The translations under genes were made by a program, and so were the position numbers. From the NCBI RefSeq assembly GCF_000090795.2, contig NW_003546595.1, positions 25,574 to 66,340 on the forward strand: a stretch of 40,767 nt of DNA, in the 5' to 3' direction. Below the pieces are notes generated by a model. It was not told the DNA's origin. It worked only from the letters and a program-made list of their open reading frames with translations, and searched no databases. The DNA comes from Amphimedon queenslandica (lineage: Eukaryota > Porifera > Demospongiae > Haplosclerida > Niphatidae). Positions 13,050 through 25,000 of this stretch are shown here, piece after piece (positions within the stretch are counted from its first letter, which is position 1; each line of letters starts with the position of its first letter).

Positions 13050-13305
13050 GATCCACTAGTACACGCGGGATGCACTCCTCCTGTTATCTACTGAGGGACG
13101 AGAGGTGGGAAGAGAGAGAGGGAGAGAGGGTCTCTTGTTAATTCCTCAATCTAAAGACCAAAAGAAATAATCCGTGAAGGGGAGAGAGAGGAGGAACACA
13201 CCATTGACACTTTAAATCTATTTAAGAGTAAGTAAGAAATTATTTCATTCCTTTAATTAGATCCAATTACTCTAATTTTGTGTGGGCGGGCTCAGTCTCC
13301 ACTTC
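13050..13305. promoter_or_regulatory. Divergent promoter region, MBD2/3 and the 13306 gene
   Basis: 256 bp between start codons. It includes a GA-rich stretch (13096-13135 and 13180-13195) and a GC box, GTGGGCGGG, at 13282-13290. No TATA box is evident. Confidence 0.5.
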
Positions 13306-13855
13306 ATGTCCATGATCCAGCAGCAGTACATAATGGCAGCCAGTCGCGCAGCCAGTGCTGGTCCATTCCTTCACTGTACTGCTTGGTTCTCTTCTTCTGT
13401 AGACCAGGAGACCATTAGACTATGGAGTAATGGAATATATCCATTGATCTAGTTATTCTCTTTCCATAGAGCAATACGGTGGAGCCTGTTCTGACTGCAG
13501 TACTGCCCAGTATCTCTTTGGGACTGGACCTGATGATAGAGACGTGATACAAGTCTACAGTAACAGTTTTGGAATAGCTGTATTCAAATCAGAGTGGATT
13601 CATCAGGTGATAGAGTCCAATAAAGACAAGGGACACACTAACATAGCTCAGTTCCTCATAATACCATCACCAAAGGAAGAGGAGGGTGCTCCAGAACCAG
13701 CTGTGTTTGGTAATCCTGAGTTATTCAAATCTGCTCATTACGTGAAGAAGAAACAAAAGACTATCAACCAACCACTTTACATAACCATTGACCCAAAGGC
13801 CACAGGAACAAGTAATGATGACTGGTTTATTCTATTAAATAATAATAATGATTGA
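13306..13855 (+). CDS. Unidentified small protein, possible mitochondrial presequence
   Basis: Two exons, 13306-13398 and 13472-13855, give 158 aa. The first exon reads MSMIQQQYIMAASRAASAGP then a HCTAWFSSS end; it has Arg, Ala and Ser and no acidic residue, like a matrix-targeting presequence, and the internal Met at 13333 gives an even more typical one. The body has YGGACSDCSTAQYLFGTG (a CxxC pair), then IQVYSNSFGIAVFKSEWIHQ and AQFLIIPSPKEE, with a charged tail. I do not recognise the family. The second-exon acceptor (AG at 13470-13471) was chosen because it alone opens the long frame from the GTAGAC donor. An AATAAA lies at 13975-13980. Alternatives: the first exon could be longer with another donor, or the start could be at 13312 or 13333. 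Confidence 0.55.
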
Positions 13856-14024
13856 TAGGACTGAGACATGTTAATGACATTGGAGCTGGTGCTAAAAGTG
13901 TTCGATTTTTGGACTTTGGGGAAGCAAAACATATCATGCTGCGTAGAAAGAAGATAAATGAAGACAAATCGTGAAATAAAACTAACACAACAATCATAAG
14001 AAAAACAACAACAACAACAACAAC

Positions 14025-14062
<38 letters not shown>

Positions 14063-14063
14063 A

Positions 14064-15146
14064 CTAGTCATTAACTAATGGAGCACCTCTCTCCAATAAT
14101 GTAGAACACTCATCAAAGTAAGGATAACATTTAAATTCGCCTCTCTTCCGTCCATTTTTATCATAATGCATCAACTTATGACACGAATCACAATAATAGG
14201 AAGGAGACTGAGTTCCAACCTGATCATCAATCACAGACCACCTAAATTAAGAATTAATTAAAATCATTAATTTTTAAAATCATAATTAACTCAAAAACTT
14301 TTTACAGAATTTTGACCCTTTCTTAAAATGGCCATAACTTGAAAAATTGAAGTCAGAATCATCTCAGACTTTCTACACAGCATAAGGACATCAATATGTA
14401 TCAGAAAATTCTCTCCTTTCAATGGACTGTGCTATACTTACATTGCAGTTAGTTCGTCACAAACGTCACACCTCTTTCTAAACTCTTTGATATATTCATT
14501 CAACAATGGATACAATGACCTGTCCTGAATGTCCTTGTCAGTTAACAACCTTTAATTAATAACTATTAATAAACCATAACTATCATTAATAACCACCTGA
14601 TGTCATTGAATATCATTATGTGTTCACAGTTGCCATGGTGACAGTACAGGTAGGGGTAGCCCAGTCTAATCTTGAGGTCAGAGAAGGTAACTTGGCTCAT
14701 GTCACGAGAACTGAACTTGTTTAAACGTGGAGACTCTCTCTGTCTCTTCTCGTCACTAGTCCAATCTATTATAACACTGCAACAACAATAAACAACAACA
14801 ATAAACAACAACAATAAACAACAACATACCTGCTGTAATCTTGTGACTGAGGGTGTCGTCTGTCATTGAAGAAGACGTCATTAATAAATAAATACCCTGA
14901 CTTTGATGGGCTTGGAGGTGCCTATAGATACAATAATACAACCAGTATTAACAACCAGTATTAATAATAGTGGAGCAGACTAACCAGTATCTTGGACCTA
15001 TCAAACTGGTTTGGGTCAGCACTGAAATCAGTTTCTATAGCATAATCCCTCGGGCAGTAGATCTTATCCTTAAACTCAACCAATTTCTGATCAGTAAGAA
15101 CCAAATACTGGGCTTGAGGAATACGCTAATAATAATAATAATAACA

Positions 15147-15198
<52 letters not shown>

Positions 15199-15865
15199 AA
15201 TAATAATAATAATAATAATAAATCAATTACTTTAAATGGATGGAATATGATAACAGATATCAGTACTTGTGGGTGGGTCAAGTTATTGGAACAAGTTGCT
15301 GACAGAGACGAGAGACATGGAACAGGATGAAATAATTTCTTAGCGCAATCAAACTGTACACTGATAAATAGAAAATAGGTGTGGCAGTTTTGGGTGTGGC
15401 TTACTTGAATGACTCAAGAGTGCTGGCTCCATGAGGTAGAGAGCTCCTCACTTTATGTAACGACACACTGTCACTGCCAGGCTAATTAATAATAATAATT
15501 AATTAATTAATATGACTTACTAGAAGAGACTTTGGGCTTTGTAAACATAAAATAAAAAACAAAAATTAACTAATGGAGGAACGTTTAAATTTACTTGAAT
15601 TTATCGTTGCATTTCTTCATCTCTTCATCAGACAGTCCCATTATATTCTGAATGTGACAGTCACCAGTAGCCACGCCCATAAACTCCTCCTCTGCCTTCA
15701 ATGAATGATAGGCTGCAAACAGCTACAAGAAACAACAAATAAATAAAAAACAAATAAACAAATAGAAACCTTTTCCCGGGCATCTTTGACTGATATGATT
15801 CCTGATATCTCAGGATCAATGAACTCATGATCTTTAGGCACTCTAATCCTCTGCAACTCTGCCAT
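14064..15865 (-). CDS. SNAPC3: snRNA-activating protein complex subunit 3
   Basis: Predicted 381-aa nuclear protein in ten exons: 15770-15865, 15595-15722, 15521-15536, 15405-15481, 15231-15360, 14985-15125, 14830-14921, 14597-14776, 14442-14549, 14064-14241; human SNAPC3 is about 410 aa. The C-terminal Cys/His module is diagnostic: CHHGNCEH (272-279), RCDVC (313-317), YYCDSCHKLMHYD (338-350) and a GEFKCYPYFDE end, as in the human GEFLAYPYVDP. The middle has LFINDVFFNDRRHPQSQDYS, matching the family's N.FYNDMR block. SNAPC (with SNAPC1, SNAPC4) binds the proximal sequence element of snRNA genes and supports Pol II and Pol III transcription. One exon is only 16 nt (15521-15536) but is needed to keep phase between its neighbours. 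MAELQRIRV is chosen as start because upstream codons lead into a foldback repeat. A family B fragment sits in the last intron. Confidence 0.92.
14285..14415 (+). repeat. Family B fragment in a SNAPC3 intron
   Basis: Partial unit: TTTCTTAAAATGGCCATAAC, TTGAAAAATTGAAGTCAGAA, and CTACACAGCATAAGGACATC. Same orientation as all other copies. Confidence 0.85.
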
Positions 15866-15968
15866 TGCCTTACCACGTGGGCAGAGAGTATACGGAGATC
15901 TCCGGAAAAGGTACATCAGCAAGCTCTGCCACAAATGTTGGAAGCAACATTGCTGCATATAGTGTAGA

Positions 15969-16139
15969 AAGGTGGGCATCCACTATGCAGTATTGATCCT
16001 TACAACTTGTGGTCAAACCTTTGATGTGGTTATGCAACATGCTGCATAAAGTAGAGAGAGTCTCAACTTCATGGAACATATTGGACAACCACATCAAAGG
16101 TACTTGCAACAAAGTTGCATAGTGGATGCCCTCCACCTT
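15969..16139. repeat. 171-bp foldback element with two paired arm blocks
   Basis: The outer arms are AAGGTGGGCATCCACTATGC(A) at 15969-15989 and its complement at 16116-16139, with a 3-nt insertion. The inner arms are CCTTTGATGTGGTT at 16018-16031 and AACCACATCAAAGG at 16087-16100. The blocks nest, so a single long hairpin can form, also carrying GCAACATGCTGCAT in its loop. It lies 104 bp upstream of the SNAPC3 start. It has no coding sequence. A MITE-type foldback or a hairpin RNA precursor are the two options I would consider; no clear target-site duplication is visible. Confidence 0.75.
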
Positions 16140-16454
16140 AACACTGTCAGTAATTGGAGCAACATCTCATTGATAAACAGTATCTGTAGTCTACGGTTCA
16201 AAATTAGTCATTTTATCATTGTTCATGACTGAAGCATTAAAAGTATAAAAATTAATATAAAGTCTAAAGGATGTGGTAAGGAGTCATCTTATTGCTATCA
16301 TAGCACACGACATCATGGAGGGTGAGCCTCTGGGGAGAATGGATGTGTGTCCTATACAAGAAAGAAGGTGAAAATTATAATTGATATTATAAAAGATATA
16401 GCCTTTGCTACTAATGACACTAACATTAATAAGTCAATGACAGTGGAGATGTGC
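16140..16454. other. Intergenic, SNAPC3 5' side to the end of the next gene
   Basis: AT-rich sequence between the foldback element and the stop codon at 16455-16457. I see no open reading frame, RNA gene or repeat that I recognise. Confidence 0.5.
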
Positions 16455-19017
16455 TCAGTGGAGAGTGTTCCTTCTAAAGGAGGAGAGTTTAAATGAAGAA
16501 TTAGATCTAATCAATTCACTACCTTTAGAGCCAGACAGACAATCTTGTAATGCTTTTAAAATATCACTCAAGTTTGAACAGGCTGCAGTAATATAAGTGA
16601 TAGACTCATGGAGGTTCCTTTGCAGTACAGTCTCATCCAGTAGCTTCACTGCTCTAAGGATGAAGGAGTCATTAACTGTTAGCATATCAACCTACTCACT
16701 GAACATAGAAATCCTTCCCTTGACTATCAGTAATGTAACTCAATAACATTTTAAGTTTAGCCTATAATAATTATAAGAAAATTCTAATAGCAAATCATAT
16801 GTATCTGTACCAATTTATCCTTTGATGTTTTTCCATAAACTAATATGTAAAGAGTCTTTACTGCTGGTTCCAGAGATTGGTAGAATAATTGGATATCTTT
16901 TAAAAATTCTTCTGCCTTTGCCTAGAAAAATACAAGGTATTACTGCTGTAGTTATAAATTCAATGACTTTTAAATGAGAATCATCTTGAAGCAGTGCCTT
17001 TCTCTCTTCAAAATCAACTGATTCAACATAACTAAATATCAATAACAGCAATCAATACTGGCTCCAACTCATTAGACCAACCAATACCTCATCATACTGG
17101 GTGATGAGCGAATCATCTCAACTTGATCCTTTGACAATGATTTAATGTCTTTCCTAATAGTACCAGAACTAATGGAGTCACAAAGGAAACTCAGAGGCTG
17201 CCAATAAAAGTGTTCCAGTAAATGATACTAAAAACAATATACAAAATAATGGTAGATGGAGCTTCCTTCTTTAATATACTTGTATCGACTTCTTCAGATT
17301 GGCAATTGGAAGGAGCTGACCTTCAAAACCACCAAGAAGAGAGTGAGTGAAAGAAGGAGTGAAATGAAATGGAAGACTAGAATCAAAACATAACTAAGAG
17401 AGAAGAGAGAGAGACGACATTACAAGTTATCAACAATAGATACAGCTGCCATTAGAAGAACTTACCATTTCCAGTGTCTTTGGTATGATTGACTGAAGAG
17501 GGTCTTTAATGATCATGTCCCACTTTAAGACTGAGAGGATTGAAGGAGTGAAGTTCAATCCAAATCCATTATGAACTGCCCTCACCCCTAGCAGCAGGAT
17601 CACTGGAAACTCTTGCAGTCTTGAGCTGCAGAAAACACAATAATCATATGACAACTGAGAGCCTATAGCCTGATCATAATTATTATAACTAATAGCCTAT
17701 AAACTAATGACAATCAGAACATAACATAAGCAAGCATATACATTGTATGTATCAGAAAATTTAATAAAAATTTGGGGTGATTTTAGAGCCATTTTTTGGA
17801 AAAAAAAACCATGGGCTATAGCATTGGGTATTTTTCAGATTTTTGGCATTTTCTTAAAATGGCCGCAACTTGAAAAATTGAAGTCGGAATCAGCTCCAAC
17901 TTTCTACACAGCATAAGGACATCAATATGTATCAGAAAATGTAATAAAAATTTGGGGTAATTTCGGAGCCATTTTTTTGGAAAAAACCATGGGCTATAGC
18001 ATTGGGTATTTTTCAGATTTTTGGCATTTTCTTAAAATGGCCGCAACTTGAAAAATTGAAGTCAGAATCAGCTCCAACTTTCTACACAGCATAAGGACAT
18101 CAATATGTATCAGAAAATGTAATAAAAATTTGGGGTAATTTCGGAGCCATTTTTTGGAAAAAACCATGGGCTATAGCATTGGGTATTTTTTTGATTTTCG
18201 GCATTTTTTAAAATGGCCGTAACTTTAAAAATTGAAGTCGGAATCAGCTCCAACTTTCTACACAGCATAAGGACATTAATATGGATCAGAAAATGTAATA
18301 AAAATTTGGTGTGATTTTTTGGCCATTTTTTGAAAAAAACCATGGGCTATAGTACAGGGTATTTTTCAGATTTTTGGCGTTTTCTTAAAATGGCCGTAAC
18401 TTGAAAAATTGAAGTCGGAATCAGCTCCAACTTTCTACACAGCATAAGGGCACCAATATGTATCAGAAAATGTAATAAAAACTTGTGTTGATTTTGGAGC
18501 CATTTTTTGAAAAAAACCATGGGCTATAGCCTTGGGTATTTTTCAGATTTTTGGCGTTTTCTTAAAATGGCCGTAACTCGAAAAATTGAAGTCGGAATCA
18601 GCTCAAACTTGCTACATAGCATAAGGATATCAATATGTATCAGAAAATGTAATTAAAATTTGGGGTGATTTCGGAGCCATTTTTTGGAAAAAACCATGGG
18701 CTATAGTACAGGTACTCTGGACTGATTTCGGAGAAACTAAAAAGAGTTTTAAAAATATCTACACATGATTGGAATCAGCCCAAACTCTCTCCAAAACATA
18801 AGTACATGAATATGTATCAAGAAACATTACAATGATTGAAAAATTCTCTCTTTGCCATTTAACAAAATGCCCTGTAGTATATAGTACATGACACTCCAGA
18901 GCTGTGCTGTTAAGAATGTTAATTATTATTCATTGTTTACATAAGAGGGCGTGTCAGTCCACAATAATTACAAGCCATTTCTGCTAAGGGTTGCTGTCCC
19001 TCAGTCAGTAGGTTCAT
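16455..19017 (-). CDS. Unidentified 316-aa helical protein, divergent from TEP1
   Basis: Eight exons in phase: 18941-19017, 17466-17625, 17280-17393, 17088-17227, 16944-17031, 16811-16921, 16700-16761, 16455-16653. The first exon (MNLLTEGQQPLAEMACNYCG then LTRPL) is inferred because its GTAAAC donor gives exactly the phase needed at 17625 and the gene must start before TEP1. The second exon alone has no ATG. The product looks soluble and largely helical: LQEFPVILLLGVRAVHNGFG, HFTPSFTHSLLGGFEGQLLP, EHFYWQPLSFLCDSISSG, KAEEFLKDIQLFYQSLEPAV, KMLLSYITDSQGKDFYVQAV, and a basic C-terminal tail SSFRRNTLH. I do not recognise the family; a HEAT/ARM-like or four-helix scaffold is possible. Intron 1 (17626-18940) holds the family B array. 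Confidence 0.6.
17737..18890 (+). repeat. Family B tandem array, about 185 bp unit, six to seven copies
   Basis: Each unit runs: TGTATCAGAAAATGTAATAA, an AAAATTTGGGGTGATTT block, a GGAGCCATTTTTTGG block, AAAACCATGGGCTATAGC, TTGGGTATTTTTCAGATTTT, an AAAATGGCCG(C/T)AACTTG block, TTGAAGTCGGAATCAGCTCC, and ACACAGCATAAGGACATCAA. The TCAG-AAATGTAATAAAA and ACAGCATAAG blocks are shared with family A, so the families are related. The final unit (18710-18890) is closer to family A, with CATAAGTACATG and a TATAGTACATGACA end. Confidence 0.9.
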
Positions 19018-19076
19018 AAACCCTCCACTGGACAGCATATACTCACTATTCCTTCCTTTAGGCACTCCCTGAGGTC
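19018..19076. promoter_or_regulatory. 59-bp divergent region between the 16455-19017 gene and TEP1
   Basis: Start codons are 59 bp apart. A pyrimidine tract ending TTCCTTTAG (near 19053-19061) looks like a splice acceptor 15 bp before the TEP1 ATG, so TEP1 may have an upstream noncoding exon that overlaps the divergent gene. Confidence 0.5.
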
Positions 19077-22000
19077 ATGTCTACACTGACAGAGAGGAAA
19101 TGGTCCCCAGCCTTGACTAGCTCTCTACTTGAGAAAAGCAAGACAAGTGGGAGTGGAAGATTGACTACAAAGTCTTCTCTTTTGGTGAAAGCTGCTCCCA
19201 GTCTAACTGTACCAGCTAAACCAGCCACTACTAGTCCAGCAGTCACTGCCAATGGCCCCTTGAAAGCACTCTCCAGGCCTGAGCCAACCTTATCTACAAG
19301 AGGCTCTTTAACAAGATCTAGTGGTACAGCAGCAACAAGCAGCAGTAGTCTATCAACAAGAAGCTCTTTTAGTCAAAGTAAACTGACTAACACTCAGTTA
19401 GCCAGTGGGAGCAAACCAGGAATTAGCAGTGCAATCAAAACTGAGCGTCCTACTAAAGCTGATTTAACAAGTCGCCAACTGACCAGCACTAACTTAACCA
19501 GCAGTAACTTAACTAGCAGTCACTTAACCAGTAGTCAGTTAACTAGTAATAGTTTGACTACAAGTAGTACGCTATCCAGTGGTACTGGTACTAATAGATC
19601 ATTAGTCACTGCTACATCCATTGATAGACCCTCTCTTCAATCAGCCATTAGTACCACTAACAGTTCTCTCACTGGTAAACCACTGGTACACTCCAAGCCA
19701 CTAACTCCTTCAATGCTGCAGGGTAGACCAGTACCAGTTTCTACAATGACAGCCAAGAGTCCCTTGATATCTAAGAGCTCTGTGGCTCTTAGCGGCAGAA
19801 AGAACACAGGAAAACCAGCCATTAAGAAACCAACTCTATCAACTACAATAAAGCTAATGAAGGCACCAACTATTGCGACCACATCAACCAAACCAATGGC
19901 AACGACAGGAGCAGCTGCACAGTTATCCAAATCTTTATTGAGCAGTAGCTCAGGGTCTAAGGCTGCTCCTAACACTGGAGGTCAGTCACGATACATTGCT
20001 GTCATTGAAGAATCAGAAGAACTTCCAGTCTACGACTTCACTCAGGGACCTCTGGGTACTCCTCAGTTTCACGTTCAGTTCAGTAGCCAGGGATCAGTAA
20101 TTGATGCTAAATCAATGGCTGCTCTTCCTGACGTCATCAAATTCAAACTGAATCTAGTACAGACAGTAGCTACGTCTCTCCTTGCCTCTCCTGACTATTT
20201 CAATCGTAAAGATCCAACTGGTTGCCACTTGAGGTCTTTAGCTAAGACCCTCTCTCACTATGATGGAGAGTTCCTCCTCAAAGTGGCTCTCTACACTCGC
20301 TGTGACCTCAACATTCGAGCTACAGCCAACTACCTCCTTGCCATTGCTGCTTCTGACCCAGCCTATCGACCTCACCTCAAGAAGTATTACTCAGCCAGTG
20401 TGAGACTCCCGTCCGATTGGATAGAGATAGCTGAGATGTACCAGTCCCTCCACGATAAATCCATCAACTTTGGATCCCTCCCCACTGCCCTAAGGAAAGT
20501 CATGAGCAAAAAGTTTGTTGAATTTGACGGCTACCAGCTGGCAAAGTATAACAAAGACACGAGCAAAAAGAAAAATAAAAGAAACAAAAAAGGAAAGAAA
20601 GAGAACACAAAGACAGCAGGACCAGTGAGATCAGCTACTGCTCCAGCAGCGGAAAGACCAAAATCATTTGCATCAGCTGTGACTAAACCAGTCCCTCCTA
20701 AAGTAAAGAAGAGTGTGTCAGTTGAATTAGACAAGAAGACAAAGGATGATGAGTCGGATGATGACAGTGACACTGACACTGATAGCGTTGAGGGAGAGAG
20801 CGAGAGTGAGAGTGAGGAGGAGCTGGAGAGACTAAAGTTTACATTAAAACAAATCATACGTAAGATTCACATCTCACAACCAGTCGATCACGTCATGTGC
20901 CTCGTGGGAAAGAAATACCCAGAGACTCCTGAGGACTTTAGATGCTCGGGACTACCAGGAACCTGGGACCAAGACAGAGCAGGGAAGAGAATGAAACTAC
21001 CAATCCCAGAGACTTGGGAGACACAAGTATCACTGAAGGGCAATAAAGCTAAGGTATGGGAGGAGCTTATCGACCACAAGAAGTTACCTTTTATGGCGAT
21101 GCTGAGGAATATCCGTAACCTGATCATAGCTGGAGTGTCAATGGCCCACCACAAGTGGGTCATAGAGAGACTGACTGATGAAAGGGCAGTCGTTAACAGT
21201 CGCCAGTTTCCTTTTAGATTCTTCTCAGCTTACGAAGTCCTCAATCAGCTTGAGAACCAATCAAAGATGAAGCCGATGCCTTTTCCTGTTCAAAAGCGAT
21301 CGATAAAACCGCTAAAGAAGCCAAAGAAAGTGAAGCCTCTTCCTGAGATTGACTCTGACGTGATACGGAGATACAGGAACGCACTGGACACCTCATTAAT
21401 GATAGCCACTTACCACAACGTACAGCCAATCAAGGGCTCCACTGTAGTCCTCTGTAACGCTGGATCAGACATGAACAAACCCTGCACTACTGCCCGTGGA
21501 CTGGGTAAACCTAGGACTGTGACTGAGATTGGAGTACTGCTGGCTCTCATGTGTAAGTATGCTTGTGAGAAGTGCAGTCTCTGTGTCTACGGTAACAGCT
21601 CATACAGTCAAGTGTCACTGAAGGAAGGTACTATACTACACAACATGGAGCAGGTTCTTAATATAGTGACGACTGATGGTCTTGACGGGCTCCCTGGGAA
21701 GGTACCTGCCGAGTTCTTACGGTCACTGCTGGTGGATAGGGTCCAGGTGGATAATCTTATACTACTGACTAACGAGATGAATATGGAGAGCCATGATGGA
21801 AAGGGAGTGCTTAACTTCCTTGAGAAATATCGTCATGTTGTGAATCCTAACCTGCTCTTTGTTAGCATTGATCTCAGTGGGCGGTCAGTGGGTGTGGCTA
21901 GTACAGTAAGCCCCTCCCACCCAAACAATATCCACCTCTCAGGATACTCTGATAAGATATTACAGTTCATTGCTGAGAGGTCTGATTCAGGTCAGCTGGT

Positions 22001-25000
22001 CTACATTGAGAGAATAGACGAAGCTTACAAACTTAAAGACACCAAAGCCCCAGCTCTCCTTCCGCCCACGGGATCAACAACCACGCCCTCACTCTCTCTC
22101 TCTGCCCCTCAAACAAAATGGCGGACAGCGAGGATATTCATCTCATCAACATTCCGTGACATGCATGGAGAGAGGGACCTCCTCACAAGGTACGTGTTCC
22201 CTGAGCTGAGGAGAAGAGCCCATGACCTCAGAGTCTACTTGTATGAGGTTGACCTTCGCTGGGGGGTCACTGAGGAAGACACTAAACATCACAAAGCAAT
22301 AGAGATCTGTATGACTGAGATCAGTAAGAGTAACTACTTCATTGGGATACTGGGCCAGCGCTACGGCTGGTGCCCTGGTGAATACAGTGTCCCTGATTCA
22401 GAAGAGTACGACTGGATAAGAGACTATCCAAAGGGAAGGTCCATTACTGAACTTGAGATGTACCATGGAGCACTGGCTGACCCTGACAAGGTGGCTGGGA
22501 AGGCCTTCTTTTACTTTCGGGATAAAGGAGTAATGGATGAAATACCTACTAAATACATTGGGCATTTTAAGGACGAATCTTTCGAAAATGAGGAGAAAAT
22601 TGAGTCACTAAAATCTAAAATAAGAACAAGCGGAATTGAAGTATTTGACAACTACCCCAGTCACTGGATGGGCGTGGTCCAGAACAAACCAATGCTGAGT
22701 TCCTTAGAAGACTTTGGTAAACGAGTCATCAACAACCTGTGGAACACTATACAGAGGGACTACCCACTGGAGGAGGAGCCTGAGAATCCTTATGAGCTAG
22801 CTTCAGAACTCAATGAAGAGATAATGGTACACGAGGGAGGGACTTTCATTGGACGCAGGAGCATCCTTCATGAAGGGCTAGCGGCCATTAATGAATCAAA
22901 AGGTGTAGTATTGTTCACTGGTAAGCCAGGGTCTGGTAAGACTGCCTTCATGGCTGAAGTGGCGGAAAAGTTTTCAGAAGATGCTGTGTCAGTTCATTTC
23001 GTTGGTACATTCCCAGGCTCTTCGTCAATATCATTCATATTATCAAGTATTTGTTGGGAGGCCAAGAAGAGGTTTTCGATCAAGAAACCAATACCGGGGG
23101 ATTACCTGGAACTAGCTAAAGAATGGATCACTTTCATACAAACACATCAGGTCAGTAATTACATTGTCTTTATTGATGGAGTTGAGCTGTTGGATGATGA
23201 GAATAATGGCCGCTCGCTGAACTGGATCCCAACCAACCTTCCTGATAATGTCACCATAGTACTATCAGTCAATGAAGGTAGCAGCTGCCTCAAAATACTC
23301 AAAAAACGAGACCCACCACCAAAAGAGGTTATAGTGGGAAACCTTGACATGTCAGACAAAGCTGACATTGTTAGGAGTAAGTTGGCCCATTACAGAAAGG
23401 AGTTGGATGAGTCTCCATTTAATAACCAAATGAAGCTACTCCTCACCAAGAGAGAGGCTGGTAATCCTCTCTACCTCCTCTTAGCATGTGAGGAGCTGAG
23501 GATGTTTGGAGTCTACGAAGAGGTTGGGGCTTTCCTGAAGAAACTCCCCACGACCACAGCCGGTCTCCTCCAGGATGTACTCTCACGATTAGAAGAGGAA
23601 CATGGAGCAGAGCTGGTGTCTTCAGCACTGACGATACTGTGTCTAGTGAGAGATGGACTGAAGGAGACAGAAATGGCTAACATTCTCTCTCTCTTATTCT
23701 CAAATCCTTCAACTGGAGGAAAGGGGCGGGTCCCTCCATCAGTACTAGCTAGACTCATAAGATCAATGCAAACCTTCCTTCAACCTTACCAGAGCCACGC
23801 CTCTGAGACACTGATACTCTCACACAAGGAGATTGAGAAAGCAGTGAAGAGCAGATACTTGAGAGGGGCTGGGGCTGATAGAGAGAGACAACTTCACAAG
23901 ATAATAGCTCAATACTTTAGATCGAACATAGACCCAACCAATGACCTCTCCTTCACTGGGACTGATACTCATTCATTCAATGAGTTACCATATCACCTGG
24001 TGGCGGCTGGGGACTGGAAGGAACTGGAGACCATTGCTTGTAATCTCAAGTTTGCAGTACAAAAGTCCCAGCTTGGTCTCTCCAGGGAGTTAATGAATGA
24101 TTATAATCCGTCACTGGCTAATGTACCAGCTGCTAAAGCTCGTGAGGTCTCTCGGTTCTTACAGCTACCAAAAGTGGTTAGTTTCAAGGAATTCATCTCT
24201 CGCAATCTCCACATCTTAGTGAACACACCTTCCCTGGCACTCCAACAGGCAGTGAATGAGCCAGAGTCTTCAATAGTGTGCAATGAAGCAAAGGAGCTGC
24301 TGGCTAAAGCATCTTATCCTCTGGTCTATTGGATCAACAAACCAACAGGTTCATCATCTTGTAAAATGACAATCCCCTCTCATGGTGACCCAGCCCTTAC
24401 TATAGCCGTCTCTCCTGATGGTCGCTCACTAGTCACAGGACACAAGAGCTCCATCATTAGGATATATGACACTGACGCTGGCAAAGAGATAAAGTCATTG
24501 GTTGGCCACTCCTCTTCAGTAAACTGCCTTTGCTTTGTATCTCAAGACCGACTGTGTTCAGCTTCTCACGACAACACACTCAGCCTATGGAACCTCACTG
24601 AAGGATTCCGTCTATCAGTCCTAAAGGGACACACGAGGAGCGTGAGGTTCTGCTCGGCCAGTGCTAATGGCAAGAACCTTGTATCAGTCTCTTGGGATAA
24701 GACCATTAGGGTCTGGAGAGGTACTGATGGGTCCCTCGTTAGTGTCCTAAAGGGAGGGAGGAGCACTTCAATAAACTGCCTCTCATTCCATCCTGAGGGT
24801 CAGCTAATAGTCACTGGGTGCTGGGACAGTACTCTCAGGATATGGGACACATTTAATAAGAAGAAACTGAAGACGCTAAAGGGACACGCCTCTTCTGTTC
24901 AAGCTTGTTTGTATCTCAAATCAGGACAACACATAGTCTCCGCCTCTCTTGATGGAGACGTCCGAATATGGTCATCAAGGACCGGAATAACAGTTGGCAC

